Assembly: GCA_008828725.1 (NCBI GenBank)
Contig: MEHQ01001995.1
Location: 289,078-353,077 of the forward strand
Source: Saccharina japonica
Taxonomy: Eukaryota > Sar > Phaeophyceae > Laminariales > Laminariaceae
Reading direction: 5' to 3'
DNA: 64,000 nt
Shown here: one piece after another, positions 26,946-38,824 of the stretch
Layout: the number at the start of each line of letters is the position of its first letter
Numbering within the stretch: position 1 is the stretch's first letter
Notes under the pieces: generated by a model
Told to the model about the DNA's origin: nothing
The model's database searches: none
The model's input: only the letters and a program-made list of their open reading frames with translations
Translations under genes and position numbers: made by a program

Positions 26946-27652
26946 TCGTGACCCAGTTCTTATTTTGTATTTTTGTTTCTGTCCGCTTTATACCGGCCCC
27001 GCCCTGGCGTGGTTCGGGGTACCACTAGTTAGATGTCAATAGGCCTTCGCCTCAAATGATCCTGGTTTCGGGTATTAATAGTAACTTCTTCGACCCCGAG
27101 TACTGGTACATATTGGAATCTGTATTGATACGCCTCGGGAGCCCTGCACCGCGACATTTGCGATATATATCGTATATCATATGGGATGTACGAAATACCC
27201 TGTCCTTGTTGTCCTTGTGAAAAATGTTCAAGAAAAAGGAACGCGTTAAGGAGTTTGAGGCTGCTGCTCAAACATCACGAGAACGTGAGGTTTGAGCAGC
27301 CCCCAAAAACCCGTTACCAGCTCATATTTCTTTCAACGGGTACTCTTACCGCTAGAGCGGATCGAACCCCCTCGCACCGACCCTGTATTACTGCTTTCAA
27401 TGTGCTAGTCTGACGGAGGAGACGCTCCAACTTGTTGCCAGGCTGCACAAGCACCGTGATTTGACCCCATATATATTATATGTGTGTGTTTCCTTTGTTT
27501 ATTTTTGTGTTTATTTTTGTGAAATCACCCCGAAGTTGGGTATGGCCGCAGCGGCACTGCTTGTGTACGGGCTCATCTAGAAAGTAACTGCCCGTATGCA
27601 TTGGTACGCTTGCGCGTGGTCGACTTCCATGCTACTACACCGACTCTAGCGG

Positions 27653-28099
27653 TCACCGCCTACCTAGTTTCCCGATGTTCATCGTGTTCGCGAACATACC
27701 TCGTCGGCAAGAACTCTGTATCGTATACCAGGTATAGTATATAGTATTTACTGCGTCGCGGGTCATATATCTTACCTGCTTGTAGATCGCAAGGCGTCCG
27801 AAATCGAATCTTGTTATGTCACGAAACAAAGCAAATTCGTGTTTCAATATTGCGTCTATTTCTCCGGCGTCTGCACCGCACCATAGGCGAGAAGCCGTGT
27901 TGCGCGCTAACCCTAGGCGAGGGCTGCAAGAGGCCAAGGTAGCAAAGTATACGCCTTTATAAAAATGCTCGAACGCCACTTCAAAGAGCAGTTCGTTCCG
28001 ACGCTTGAAACCGTGTTTTGCGGCGAATCCATAAAATAAAGGTGCGGTACGTGTTTTCTCTGCTTCCGGCGAAACACACATCCCCAACATATTTTTCAC
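27653..28099 (-). CDS. Unassigned 148-codon ORF
   Basis: An intact minus-strand frame of 148 codons. The composition looks protein-like: an N-terminal NMLGMCVSPEAEKTR, a long amphipathic middle (FEVAFEHFYKGVYFATLAS, then GLARNTASRLWCGADAGEI) and a charged segment with DITRFDFGRLAIYKQVRYM. I do not recognise the family and see no signal peptide or membrane span. The initiator in this frame is GTG, not ATG, and an upstream exon is possible. The last 30 or so codons look less protein-like, so the true end may be a splice site. It may be a gene fragment or a chance ORF. Confidence 0.3.
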   Translation of the reverse strand: MKNMLGMCVSPEAEKTRTAPLFYGFAAKHGFKRRNELLFEVAFEHFYKGVYFATLASCSPRLGLARNTASRLWCGADAGEIDAILKHEFALFRDITRFDFGRLAIYKQVRYMTRDAVNTIYYTWYTIQSSCRRGMFANTMNIGKLGRR

Positions 28100-28585
28100 G
28101 TTCCGCTTAAACCGCTATGCTTCGATAAACATACCGTTTTTGCGCGTAACCGATATGTCGACTCGCGAAACGAACGTCTCGCCAGTATAAGAGAGCAGCA
28201 ACTTATCAGTACACTGCTATACATTGCTGATGCCGTATACCTGGTACGCGAAACCCACTACTCGTAGAAGAAGTGCTCATATACATATATACGTATACCA
28301 TACGCATAATGTTATGCTTGTTTCGTTATTTTATGATTATGAAGCCCAAACTTCACCACGGTTGTTGTTGTTGTTGTTGTTATCTTCACATTAAACTCGT
28401 TTCAGTTGCTAATCCCTATAGTCTGATCTAGCAAGATCACGGCCCGTGGTCACAAAAGTGCTAGAGCCATCAGAGAATCCTAAAGAACACGTACACTTAG
28501 CAGGGAAAGGATACACAAGTCCGAAGAGGTACACCTAAAATCCCTACAGCATGTTATGCGTGTCCAAAACTGAACTACACGCCCG

Positions 28586-28633
28586 CAATCTCCATTCGAC
28601 TACAGCAGCATCGTCCCCCCCCCCCCCCCCCCC
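28586..28633 (-). repeat. 29-bp DIRS RT fragment ending in C19
   Basis: 28586-28614 is the exact reverse complement of 48978-49006, inside the DIRS element, and both copies abut a long homopolymer (C19 here, G21 there). On the minus strand it encodes DDAAVVEWRL, part of the RT active-site region. Sequence beyond the homopolymer is not shared. Confidence 0.8.
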
Positions 28634-28668
28634 ACTCTTTACCAATGAATTTGCCGACTACAGCGTAA

Positions 28669-29412
28669 CTACTGTCTGAAGTGCTGTCTGTACAAAAACA
28701 CACGGTAGGCGTGGGAACAAGATGGAGCACGCAGCTGCTGTCTGAAGTGCTGCCGGAATGACAGTCCGCGGGCACACAGTGAAAAAGAACAGCCAACCAA
28801 AGCCATCACGTCAATTGACAATTGCCCGAATCTATCCTGAACGTCTGTGTTAGGCAAAGAATTATAAACATCGACACTGATTAGGAATCGTTCCACATTG
28901 AAGGGGTCTTCCACGATCAGGCACACAATGAAGGCACCCGGGGTGTCCGCGCCATCTCTGCCGCGTCTCTCTACAAAACCAGTGACGTCATCCACACAGA
29001 CCCAACAACGAAATTCAGGGGAAAAAACGAAAAAAACAAAAAAGATTGTCCGTTCGTCACGGGTCGATGTCGTCCGTGCTCCGGATGGCTGCTCCGCGCT
29101 GCTGTGCTGCTGCTGCGGCGTGCTGCTGTGATCCGGCGCGCCGCTCCGGTGCCACTTGGCCAGTCCTAGCACGACCACACTCGACCTGCTCCGTCCGTAC
29201 TCGCTCTCGTTGTTGTCCTTCCCAGTCGGCTCCTCGCTTTCTCCCTCGTTGCACTCAGGGTGCTTGGTCTGGAAAATAAAAATTCTCGCGCTGAAGGGAT
29301 TGACCAGTCCAACAACAGCTCGTCGCCCACGCTCCCTCCTCCTTTGATGGCGAAGCCAGGTTACTGAGACAGTACAGCTCCCTCTAGCAAACACACCTAG
29401 GGCCGTGTACAT
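28669..29412 (-). CDS. Unassigned 247-codon ORF
   Basis: The longest non-repeat ORF on the minus strand in this part of the window. Its middle is low-complexity (Glu/Ser-rich, then a Gln-His-Ser tract). The stretch after FFVFFVFSPEFRCWVCVDDV looks more like folded protein (AFIVCLIVEDPFNVERFLIS, then DRFGQLSIDVMALVG). The C-terminus contains a duplicated RQHFRQ from a short DNA repeat. A second minus-strand ORF (29397-29726) overlaps its start in another frame and could be an upstream exon. I recognise no family, and it may be a chance ORF or a decayed element. Confidence 0.25.
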   Translation of the reverse strand: MYTALGVFARGSCTVSVTWLRHQRRRERGRRAVVGLVNPFSARIFIFQTKHPECNEGESEEPTGKDNNESEYGRSRSSVVVLGLAKWHRSGAPDHSSTPQQQHSSAEQPSGARTTSTRDERTIFFVFFVFSPEFRCWVCVDDVTGFVERRGRDGADTPGAFIVCLIVEDPFNVERFLISVDVYNSLPNTDVQDRFGQLSIDVMALVGCSFSLCARGLSFRQHFRQQLRAPSCSHAYRVFLYRQHFRQ

Positions 29413-30699
29413 AGTGCCCGTCCACCTTTCTGATGGCGTCTGCCTCCGCGCACAAAAGTGAGATGGACATTGCTGTCTACACCGACGGCCAAAAAGGCCC
29501 GTGCATCTGAACTTTTGCGCCTAACGCACCAGTGCCGATCCAACTCTACCGCTGCACACGCTTCGCGGCGGGTGCGCAGCAGCAAGAAGGTATCGGTCCG
29601 CTTGAGGGTGAGTCTAGCCTTGCTCGCTAGAAAGACCCCCCCCCTCGCTATGGGCCATGCCAAAGCAAAAAATTTGCCGAGGCAGCGAGGGGAAGAAGGG
29701 AAGATGGGATTTGAATTTGTGTACAAAATTCTATCAGTAGTAGTGGCCGTTGAAGCTGTCCACTATTAATAGGCTGCCAGGGAGACCGGTCGTACTTTGT
29801 CGGTGTGTATATACCGCGTATTGTTTGGCTACCTTCGTATTTGTATTTATCAACGCGAATCAACGAACTACCACAAACTACAAATTAAAGTAGGTTTTGG
29901 ATACCTTACAAGGTGAGGGGGATAAGGACCAACATCCTCGATGATTAGTCGCGTTTTACAATGTGTTCAGGGTTTGACTTGCTGAATGCTTTCCATGCTT
30001 GACTTGTGTCTTGAACTACTGCCTGTAGGCATAGTAGGTATTACGTTGTGTTCAAGCACGCCAATGCAGGATAAACCACGAGGCCAGCATCCGAGTACAC
30101 ACCCCTCTCCGTTCTTTGCGAGGAGCTGGCTCGCTCTGCAGTGCATAGTATTCCCAATTTTGTAATTGTGATTGTGCTCGTACAACTTCGAGCATGTACG
30201 AGTACGTATCAATATTTACTTAATCGTGAATATTCCCGTTTGGAGTTTTGCGTACAAAAACCTGTTTTCGGAAATCTGCAACCGCCAACCCTGCAGACGG
30301 TTTTCATACGACACACTCGCTCGCTGTATGACCTGTAGGGACCTGAGATATTTCGTGCATAATTACTACCGTTTTATTATTAATCGTTTTTGTTTTCCCT
30401 CACATTACTCTGTATTATGTCACACCGCAAGTCGTCATCAATACGTAGGAGTCAAGTCATCCGTTGTCAAGTTCGAAGTTCTCACGGGAAATGTCCCGAA
30501 CACGCTGGATAGTACGTAGGGCTGGGTATATCCATTTCATTAAAAAAATTGATATGTCCGCCGGATATGGATACGATACGCCATATCTACATAATACCAG
30601 GTATCTACTTTCCCAAAGTTGATATATACAAACGGCTGTTTATAGCATATACCACCAGCGTGATATTGTATTTATATATCATGTAAACCGGTCGCCCCG

Positions 30700-30830
30700 G
30701 TAGACTATAATAGTGGTCAGCTTCAAAGACTACTGGCATTGGTACCCAAGTTCGAATCCCACCGTGGTGAGATTTTTACTTTATTTGAAAAAATAAAAAG
30801 GAACCAATTGCTGAGAGCGACTTCGAGGCG
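30700..30830 (+). repeat. tRNA-like, possible SINE remnant
   Basis: AGTTCGAATCC near 30750 matches the RNA polymerase III B box, and TAATAGTGGTCAGC about 50 bp upstream resembles an A box. A tract GAAAAAATAAAAAGG follows at about 30785. The T stem and acceptor stem do not pair, so this is not a tRNA gene. Confidence 0.3.
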
Positions 30831-31464
30831 TGGGTAGGCGGAATCCGACGCAAGTCGACGAGGGAAGAGAGCGCTGAAATATTCTCGCGATAAAAAATGC
30901 AAGGCAAGTACCGTAGTGGGGAGGGGGGAAATAGCCTACCAGGGTACTTAGTTACCCCGGATCTGAGTTACGACTCAAGAGGGAGAGAGAAAAAAGAAGG
31001 GCGAAGATAATAAATGGGACGGACAAAAAAAGTACCTGGTAAGTGGATATGGATATAGTGTTCAGCATATTTTCATTCATCTGGAAGTACCTGAATATTA
31101 TGGGGTATATATATATGTAGATATATCGTGTGATATAGCTGAGTTATTGTGATTTATCGGGCTACTATACTCGTGAAATATGATGCCTGATTATTGTTGA
31201 CCGCATGACACATGACGAATCGATAACAGATGGATCGCAGAAAATACAACCGCCACACGCATTTCCCCGAGGTTTGGCAAGTGCTCCAGGGAGTGGATTT
31301 TCGTCGGCAGTTCTGCTTGTCTTCCCATTTATTCGTCGATGTATTTTTCTTCTCATCGATGTAACGCCTGTTGTTGTAGAGAAGAGCCCAGGCAGTTGTT
31401 GTTGTTTAGTTGTTTGTTTCGGGGGGGGACCTATTACGGGAGGGGCATAGTAAACACTACAGTA

Positions 31465-31505
31465 GTAACACTAGTAACACTAGTAACACTAGTAAACACT
31501 AGTAA
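31465..31505 (+). repeat. ACTAGTAAC minisatellite
   Basis: About four consecutive copies of a 9-10 bp unit (ACTAGTAAC, with ACTAGTAAAC variants). No coding context. Confidence 0.7.
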
Positions 31506-34500
31506 ATAGGACCCACGGTGCACACAAAAGCCAACATATTTCCCTATTTGTACAAACAATATTTGGTCCTATTTTCTATGGGCCTCCGTAATAGCAGGTT
31601 AATTGCGATTGCCAATTACTCAATTAACGACAGGGGCTTTCGGATGCTTTATCGCGGATTGAAGTAATATTCTCCTGGTTTTGCGTTGATAGATGAGTGA
31701 TGGGGGTTGATTTGTTTTTCTTCCCAATTCTACGTAGTGTTGTTTTATTCTTGGACCGGGTTCGATTTCAATAGAAATGTAACGGCTTTGCTATTGTTGA
31801 GGGAAATTAGCACAAGGCTGCAACCCTGGCGGAGGGAATGCGACAATCAACAACATGTAAAAAGCGTCGATGAATTCAAACCGACTGGAATACGATGCCT
31901 ACTACTTCTGGTGTCGGTGTATAGTATCGATGCACCGGCAAATATGATTGTTCGGTAGAAAACAAAGTACGCAACTATTATATATTAGCGTGTACATGTA
32001 GATCGTGTTAATCGTGCTGTGTAGCATGTACTACATTGGCATGAGGGCATAACACCTCGGTGTTAAAATGACACGTCAGTGAACAGCAGGGACCTATCCG
32101 ACACATACACATTATTTATGCATGAATTCCCAACCCAGTTTATTTTTTTTCTTCTATCCCCCTCTTTAGGCGCAACCCAGATCCGGGATCACTAAGTAAG
32201 CTCTTCTCTTCCCTCTCCATTACGGCACGTTTCTTTCATTTTTATCTCCAGAATAATTCCGCACTTTCATCTACAGTAGCTTCGATTATCGTCGAGTTTT
32301 ACTTTCCCACGCGACCATATGCGCTCTCGAGCGCAGTTGGTAACATTTGACATTAAACATTTCCATAAGGAGACTCGAATCCTCGACTTTGAACTTAGCT
32401 CTCTTCGTCGTTAACTTCTAGCCCACTGGGTCGGTATACCCATATCATTGGTAGATGGATCACATGGCATATAGCACATGTTTCATCCCGACATCCAGAT
32501 GTTTGTTCTTGACATGGATAAAACCATGCCGTGATGATGACTCGGGGTATATACCATCCTCGGGGGGGTCGCTGTCTACTGAGGTATTGTCTTCACGCTT
32601 GGCGGAATCATTTTGGAGATGGGTATGTTGCACACCTTTCTCCACGATGATCGTTTGCGACTTGTACCTGGCCTACAGTCCAAAGCATAGTCGCAACCTT
32701 CATAAGGATCGATAACTTGTCCACAAGTTGATGGCTTGAGTGACCTAGGATCTTCCACATATCATTCCAAGCAACTGGCCCGATACTGTTTATGCATCTA
32801 GACATGTCTCACCACCTAAGTTGGGTGCGACCTTAAACCCTGTAATTAACCGTGTACTCCAACAACCGGTAGGATCGAGGTCCCAGGAAATCAGACATAT
32901 CTGAGGAATTCACAATATGCTGTCTTACAGGGATCTGGTTGGACACCACCATCGTCGGTAGTCCACACAGCCTCACGAGGTGCACGCATGCATGCCTACC
33001 GTATGTTCCTCGCGACTTCAGCTCTTGAAAACAAAAAACGTGATATCCCCGTCGAGCTTGTAGGATGTGGTACTATTGCGAGGCTTGAAATTAGAATATG
33101 GATCTGGTCGTCGTAGTGGATCGTTTAAATACAGTAACTGGTAAAACAATCCGACGTTCAAAATTATGTGTCAAAATTGAATGTTCATTTTCGTAACCCG
33201 TCGATCCGTGCAACAACACCAAGTTCGCTTCTTGTCGCAGAGGTTATCATTACTATTATACTGTAATCGTAGGAACCATTCCTCCTGTCGGTGTATGTCA
33301 ACTCGAGACTCCGTATCTTCTTTACATGAAATTTGGCCAATGAGAACAACACCAATATCTACCGAGTTTGCTGGTGAGCGTCATGTGGTTTAGGGATATT
33401 GGCGTCACCATGGTCCGGTGTCATCTATCTAGTTTTGATATCTGCATCGGTATCTCCTCTATCCCATATTATGCTCGATAATCCCAGCGAAACCTGCGTA
33501 CAACCCCCGCTGCCCTGCATAGATCCCTCACCAGCGTTGCTCACTTCCACCCCCCGGACACGGGGTATCTACGTGTCTTTTTACCTCGTGGTAAACGCGC
33601 TGTCGATGGAGCCGGTTTGTCCGGGATACGTGTATTACGCGTATTGGGATATACGCTGTACCTGTCGTTTGTTGATCATAAATCCCAAACTGGTTAACGA
33701 GTCGTGTTTTCGTGAGCAAGGGCTACAATTTTCCTTGGAATTGCATGCGTCGAATTTCCCTCGTGTCAGATCTGAAAACAATGAAGAACATATGGTACGT
33801 CAGTATATCCGAACTTCAGAAAATATTTTATTGACAATGCAGCAGCACGTTGCTACTACCAGACCGTCTGAATAACATAGCCCCTATTCGACTGCACGTC
33901 GAATATAAATTAACTATGCGAACGTCAAGCAGAGTCAGGTACTCACAAATTCCCACAACACTTGGAGGCACACCTATACAAAAATGCGACAAAGGCACAT
34001 ATGTATATATTGTCGATGCGAAACAAATCATGTTAAACGTAAACCCCACTCCTGTGTGTTTCATGTTTTGTTCGGGCCTGGCGACTTGATCGGGACCGTT
34101 ATGTCGGTTTTCGCGCGTCACTGTACTTACCCTGTTTCACCCGTAAAAATTATCTCAATGCGCACGACAAGCATCCCGATTTGTTTATGTCGTCCTCCCG
34201 GCTTGTGGTTGTCGAATGCCGCATTTTGGTTGAGCTGGTTCTCCTCGAATCAGGAAATATCGATCAGAAAACCCTAGGGGGCATATGGCCGACCTTCCTT
34301 GCACCGATATCGTGTTGCTGACAACTCGTAGGAAGCACACGCTCAAACAACGTTGACCTTTCTGAAAAGGTAAACGGTACTTACGGACAGAGGAGCCTTT
34401 GTCTTCTACGAGATGGATACGCCTGCCTAAATCGCTAGCATGTGTGTTCCGCTGTAGATGTATATACTTGTGCGAGTTACGTAAATCTATGGTTTGTTCG

Positions 34501-35401
34501 TATAGCGTGCGTTCGTTTTTTTCGGGTGGCCCCGGCCCTCACACCCTCATACACTGTCTTCCGGCCATGCGCGACGACCACATTACATACCAGGTACCAG
34601 GTAACAACAACAATCGCCAGCGCCAGCACCAGTACCACCTCCAAGCCAGCATCCTCAACTGAAGCGGTAAGCCGTCAGAATGACGCATTGTCGTTGTCGT
34701 GGGGTACGACTTTGTTTCGACTTTTGTTTGATGAAACAAGCAGAATCAGACCTGATCTTATGCGATAAGTAGATGTATCGCTGTACATCTTGGTCTCGTG
34801 CAAGTCGGTGCTTACCTCATGCAAGCCTTTATGATGTCCAGAACGCTGGTGGTATCTGGGACATTTATTCGTATTCCGGATTAGAGCGTGGTTGCGTTGG
34901 TGGCAAGTGTCTTCGACATCTTTGCAACTAGATAATCCGGTCAGAGAGGCAGGTAATTGTAGCTGCTATTATTTTCACGGCTGATTCACGAAAAATAAAA
35001 TACTTTCCAGTGATGCTCACCGCCATTTCGACGATCCCCACTAGAAGGTTTCATTTCGTCTTGACGAGGTTCTCGTGACAACGCCGCACCGATCGTCTTG
35101 ATTCTGCCCTGTTGGTGTGGCCAGATATCAACCCCAGCTTCAACGGCAACGGAAAATAAGCCCAACTTAAACATCGAATCCTCCGATCCAGCGACATATG
35201 TCATCACCTATGGGACGCAAAGAGCACACGTTTAAACAAAACGTCTTCGTGTTTCCCAGCGAGAACTCGCCACAACAAATCGATAGATTCACATCCAGTT
35301 TAGCGTAATCGACACACAGACAAGTCTCTACAGGTTTGGTCTATAGTGCTAACGTTTTCTGCCTGCCTTGCATGTTGTTGGTTTTCCGCACGTATACAGC
35401 A

Positions 35402-38400
35402 ATGAAAAATGCCTTTTTCGCGGTCGCCATAGGGGTGACCTGCAATCTCCTCAGCGGGGTCCCCTTTCTCCCTTCCGCCCGGGCTGAGTGCGTCATGACG
35501 GCCGACCCGTGTTCAACCGAGGCCGGCAGCGAGGAGTGCTGTTTTGCGGAGACTGGTGCCGTATGCGATACAAACACCGATGGGGGTTCGTGCTGTTTCC
35601 CGACCATTGGCGACGACCAAGCGGTCTGCTCCCAGAACGACGACTGCTGCGGTGGCCTCCTGTGCGTGGCGAGTGTCTGCTCAGGTAAATGGCGTGAATC
35701 GTTGCTAAAGTTCCGAAGGCCACGTGCGGGTACTATTGCGTCGGATAATTGGGACGACGGACTAAAGCGTTAGCGCTACTATGGCCGTTCGGTTTTAGAC
35801 ACTTCAGATAGCTGTCCGTGTTATTTGTGATGCATGCCTGTGAGTTTACTGGAATACACGGTAACATGGTACGTCTCCGGGGTGGGGTAACATGAGTTTC
35901 GCCGGTCCGCAATACTCGCCTGGATTCAAAGTTACTGCAGGACAAGGAAAAGTCAGTTTCTTGCAAGAGGATCCTTTAACCTCACAGAAGCATGTTCGTT
36001 GTATAAAACGTTTATTTGCTTGCTGGTTTTCTATCCTCAACCCCGCCTATTTACTATGTTTTAAAATCCATGACACCATTATTTGCTACGCAGGATCGGC
36101 TTTCTGCCATCTGTATGCGGCAGAGTATTGACGTGAAAAGACTGTGAGGCCACGTTATTCGCGTGACGTGGATAAAGTGGTGGGTTTCAACACGCGCGGT
36201 GGTTCCTGGTGTGTACGTATAACTTAGGGTTGGGGTTAGATCTAATGCCCCCGAGGTGTAAACCTTGCTTCAAGTTGCTAGTGTAATAACATTTTCACAT
36301 TATTTAATGTCGAGATAGGGATCCTCTCCACAGTTATTGAAGCTGGCCCTGTCATCACGGGGCTAATGCTTGGTCAGGAGGACATATGATAGAACCAGCG
36401 TAATAGCCGTGCCATTTCTGTATCCTACTTGGCAAGAGAGCTACAGTACTTACTGCGTAATTTCAGTGGTGTGCCCGCTTGCGTTGGCGGGCGTGTCTAA
36501 GCTCAACGACAACACACGAAGTATGATCATATATCTTGCTCCTCGTAGTGTATGCAAACGATACCATGTGAAGAAAACTTCACACAAGCTGCAGCATTCG
36601 CCATTCATGGCTATACAACAACTCCGTACTCCGTTTCCCTGAAGCGATCTGGAAGCCCCCGAATGTCGCCGCCGTGTCTTACTGTTGACCTTATATTCTC
36701 TACGCGACACCACCATACCCACCTTGTTCGAAACTCCTCAGACAGGATCGAATTCACGGTTGAGGACGTCCAATACACGAATGTGCTGAGCGAAACTGAG
36801 TATGGGTCTGGCGAGTATGTTGTGAGCGAGGTTACAGTGCAAGACCAGGATAGTCCTGCAGTCGTCTTTACTCTGGACGGAGACGGGGAGGTACTCGAAA
36901 TTTCCTCGGACGGGGAAACGCTTTACCCCCTGCCCGACACACGCTTGAGGCACCTCCAAACATACGGGGATGGCGCGATGTCTACAGCGATTGAAACAAC
37001 GAACCTGGACGGCATCGAGCGCAGTACCAGGAGCCTTTCTGCGGGCGGTCGGCTCGCGTGCGAAATCACGGCCAAGGTTCTCTGCAAACTCGCGGGGAGT
37101 GCGGCATGCGCTGCGCTGACTGGTGGCTTCGGGTTGATCGCCTGCAGGATCTTAGCAAGGGCTGCCTGCAACGCAGCCGCCGACCTCATCGAGGATGCCT
37201 GCGAGGATATTGTTGACTGTACAGGTGACCCGCACATGCGAGGGCTTCAGGGCCAGAAGTTCGACTTTTCCGGCAAAGACAGTGGTTGGTACGCGATTAT
37301 GCACGAGCAGTCGTTCTATGTGAATATGCGCGTGACGGCGCCCATCCTCGACCTGGACGAGATTACCTACATTACCGGCCTGGGAATATCGGTAACGGAC
37401 GCTAATCACGAACGCCATACAGTAGTGATGACCGTCGACAACCCGTTAGAGATGCAGCCCGAGTGTCCTCGTGTCGGTGAGGCGTGCCTGGCAGACGGGG
37501 CGCTGACGGTGGAGTTGGATGGTGTCCGGCTTACCGAGCCAGGAGAGGTGCGTGTTAGCCGCATGTTGGATGTGTGCGCATGACATATTGGGTGATGAAG
37601 ATAGGTCGCAAGTACGTCGTGGTAAGGTGTTTATGCTTCAAATATCTCGCGCGTCTCTCTGTGGCATTGCGTACTTCAGGATGCGACTGATGCGAGTATT
37701 TAGGCGCGATGTATGGTCACCCAAGGGATGTAGGTAACTGCTTCGGGTCTGCCGGAGTTGTTCAGTGGGTCCAAACCCCGTTTGAATCTAACTTTTTTGC
37801 TGTTGTTGTGTTCATATAAGCGTGTTCCGTATCCTGTTAAACGAGCAATGGCCTGGAGTGATTCCCTATGGTCATGGTACAGCCGAAATATAGCTGAATG
37901 GCGTCGTCGTTTACCTACGTTCCTTGTGCACCCTATACCCACTCGCCGACGGTCGTCGCCCACCTCACACGTAGGTTTCTCTTGGTGGGGGAGTCTTCTT
38001 CGCGGCTGCCAACATTCCTGGTGAATGCCGCCCCTTCGGTTTCGAAAAGTACTGGCAGAAGAAGGCCGATGCTCAGGATGCCCTCATTGCCTCCAACGCA
38101 CGCCGTCTAGGCTTGGCACCCACCGGCCTATGGATCCTGGCGGACGAACACAAGACCAACCCCGCCGAGTGCAAAACGTACGTAAGGACTGTGATGGAGG
38201 ACGGCACCCTTTTCGCTCACCAGTCGGAACACGCCTCCATCCAGATCCGAGCGGATGATCTGGCTATCCGCGTGAACCACGGGAAGATTCACCAGTTGGC
38301 CATGCGAGACCCGACCGACCAGTTCGACCTTCCCGACCACATCGCTTACCAGATGAACATCGCCTTTGAACGGATCAACGTTGGTGACTACCCCCAGGTA

Positions 38401-38824
38401 ACGAAATCTCCAGCTTTTACTGAACCGGGTCGTGAATACCGCTTATTTGCAGTCGAGGTTCGCACCACCGGATGCATAGATACATTGGTTTGGTATTAAT
38501 AGTACCCGCAGGGTCCTGAGAAACGTATGTGAAACAAATAAGGAGTGCTTCGTGGCCAGCAGCGTGGCGTGAATTGATCACCCAATACCGGCTATCAAGA
38601 TCACTTCTTCGCTCTAATCGTATGCTCGACCATGCCACTTACCCTCGCCTCATCTCCCGACATGACTCTATGTGGCCTAGGGTGTGATCGGAGCGACTGC
38701 TCACATTGCCAAAGATGAGCATGGTGAGGACATCATGAACGGACCTGGAGTAATCCCTGGCGAAGAGGAAGACTACCGCGTGTCGGGGCCCCTGGGCACT
38801 GACTTTATTGCATTTTCGTCATAA
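35402..38824 (+). CDS. Secreted Cys-rich protein with VWD-like domain (4 exons)
   Basis: Proposed exons are 35402-35684, 36742-37547, 37975-38397 and 38681-38824. They give 1656 nt, 551 residues and a TAA stop. Junctions are GT-AG and keep the frame: CAG|GTAAAT to TCAG, GAG|GTGCGT to GTAG, CAG|GTAACG to CTAG. Residues 1-28 form a signal peptide ending ARA before EC. Residues 30-94 hold 12 cysteines with CC pairs, a knottin-like spacing. Residues about 198-254 are a Cys-rich, Ala-rich hydrophobic segment. GDPHMRGLQGQKFDFSG starts at about 256, the hallmark opening of von Willebrand factor type D domains, followed by GWYAIM and YVNMRV. Exons 3 and 4 continue the domain with Trp, Cys and charged residues and no membrane anchor. 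An in-frame ATG at 35372 is an alternative start; I prefer 35402 because it gives a clean signal peptide. An extracellular or cell-wall role is inference. Splicing needs RNA support, and extra exons in intron 1 are possible. Confidence 0.8.
35685..36741 (+). other. Intron 1 of the VWD-like gene
   Basis: A 1057-bp interval between a GTAAAT donor and a CTCCTCAG acceptor with matching phase (one base carried over from exon 1). It contains a degenerate telomere-like TTAGGGTTGGGGTTAG near 36226. I see no convincing additional exon. Confidence 0.55.

Larger units (their letters stand above)
29727..35371. other. Stretch without a recognised gene
   Basis: No gene I can support. The longest open frame (33399-33875, + strand, 158 codons) begins at TTG and shows no motif. 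Several TACCWGGTA near-palindromes fall here (30595, 31033, and two overlapping copies at 34588-34603). A microsatellite of ACTAGTAAC-type units lies at about 31465-31505. Confidence 0.4.

Noticed and set aside
32320..32400. Possible tRNA (CAGTTGGTAAC followed by GAGACTCGAATCCTCG)
   Set aside because: The T stem does not pair correctly around the CTCGAAT loop and no acceptor stem is found.
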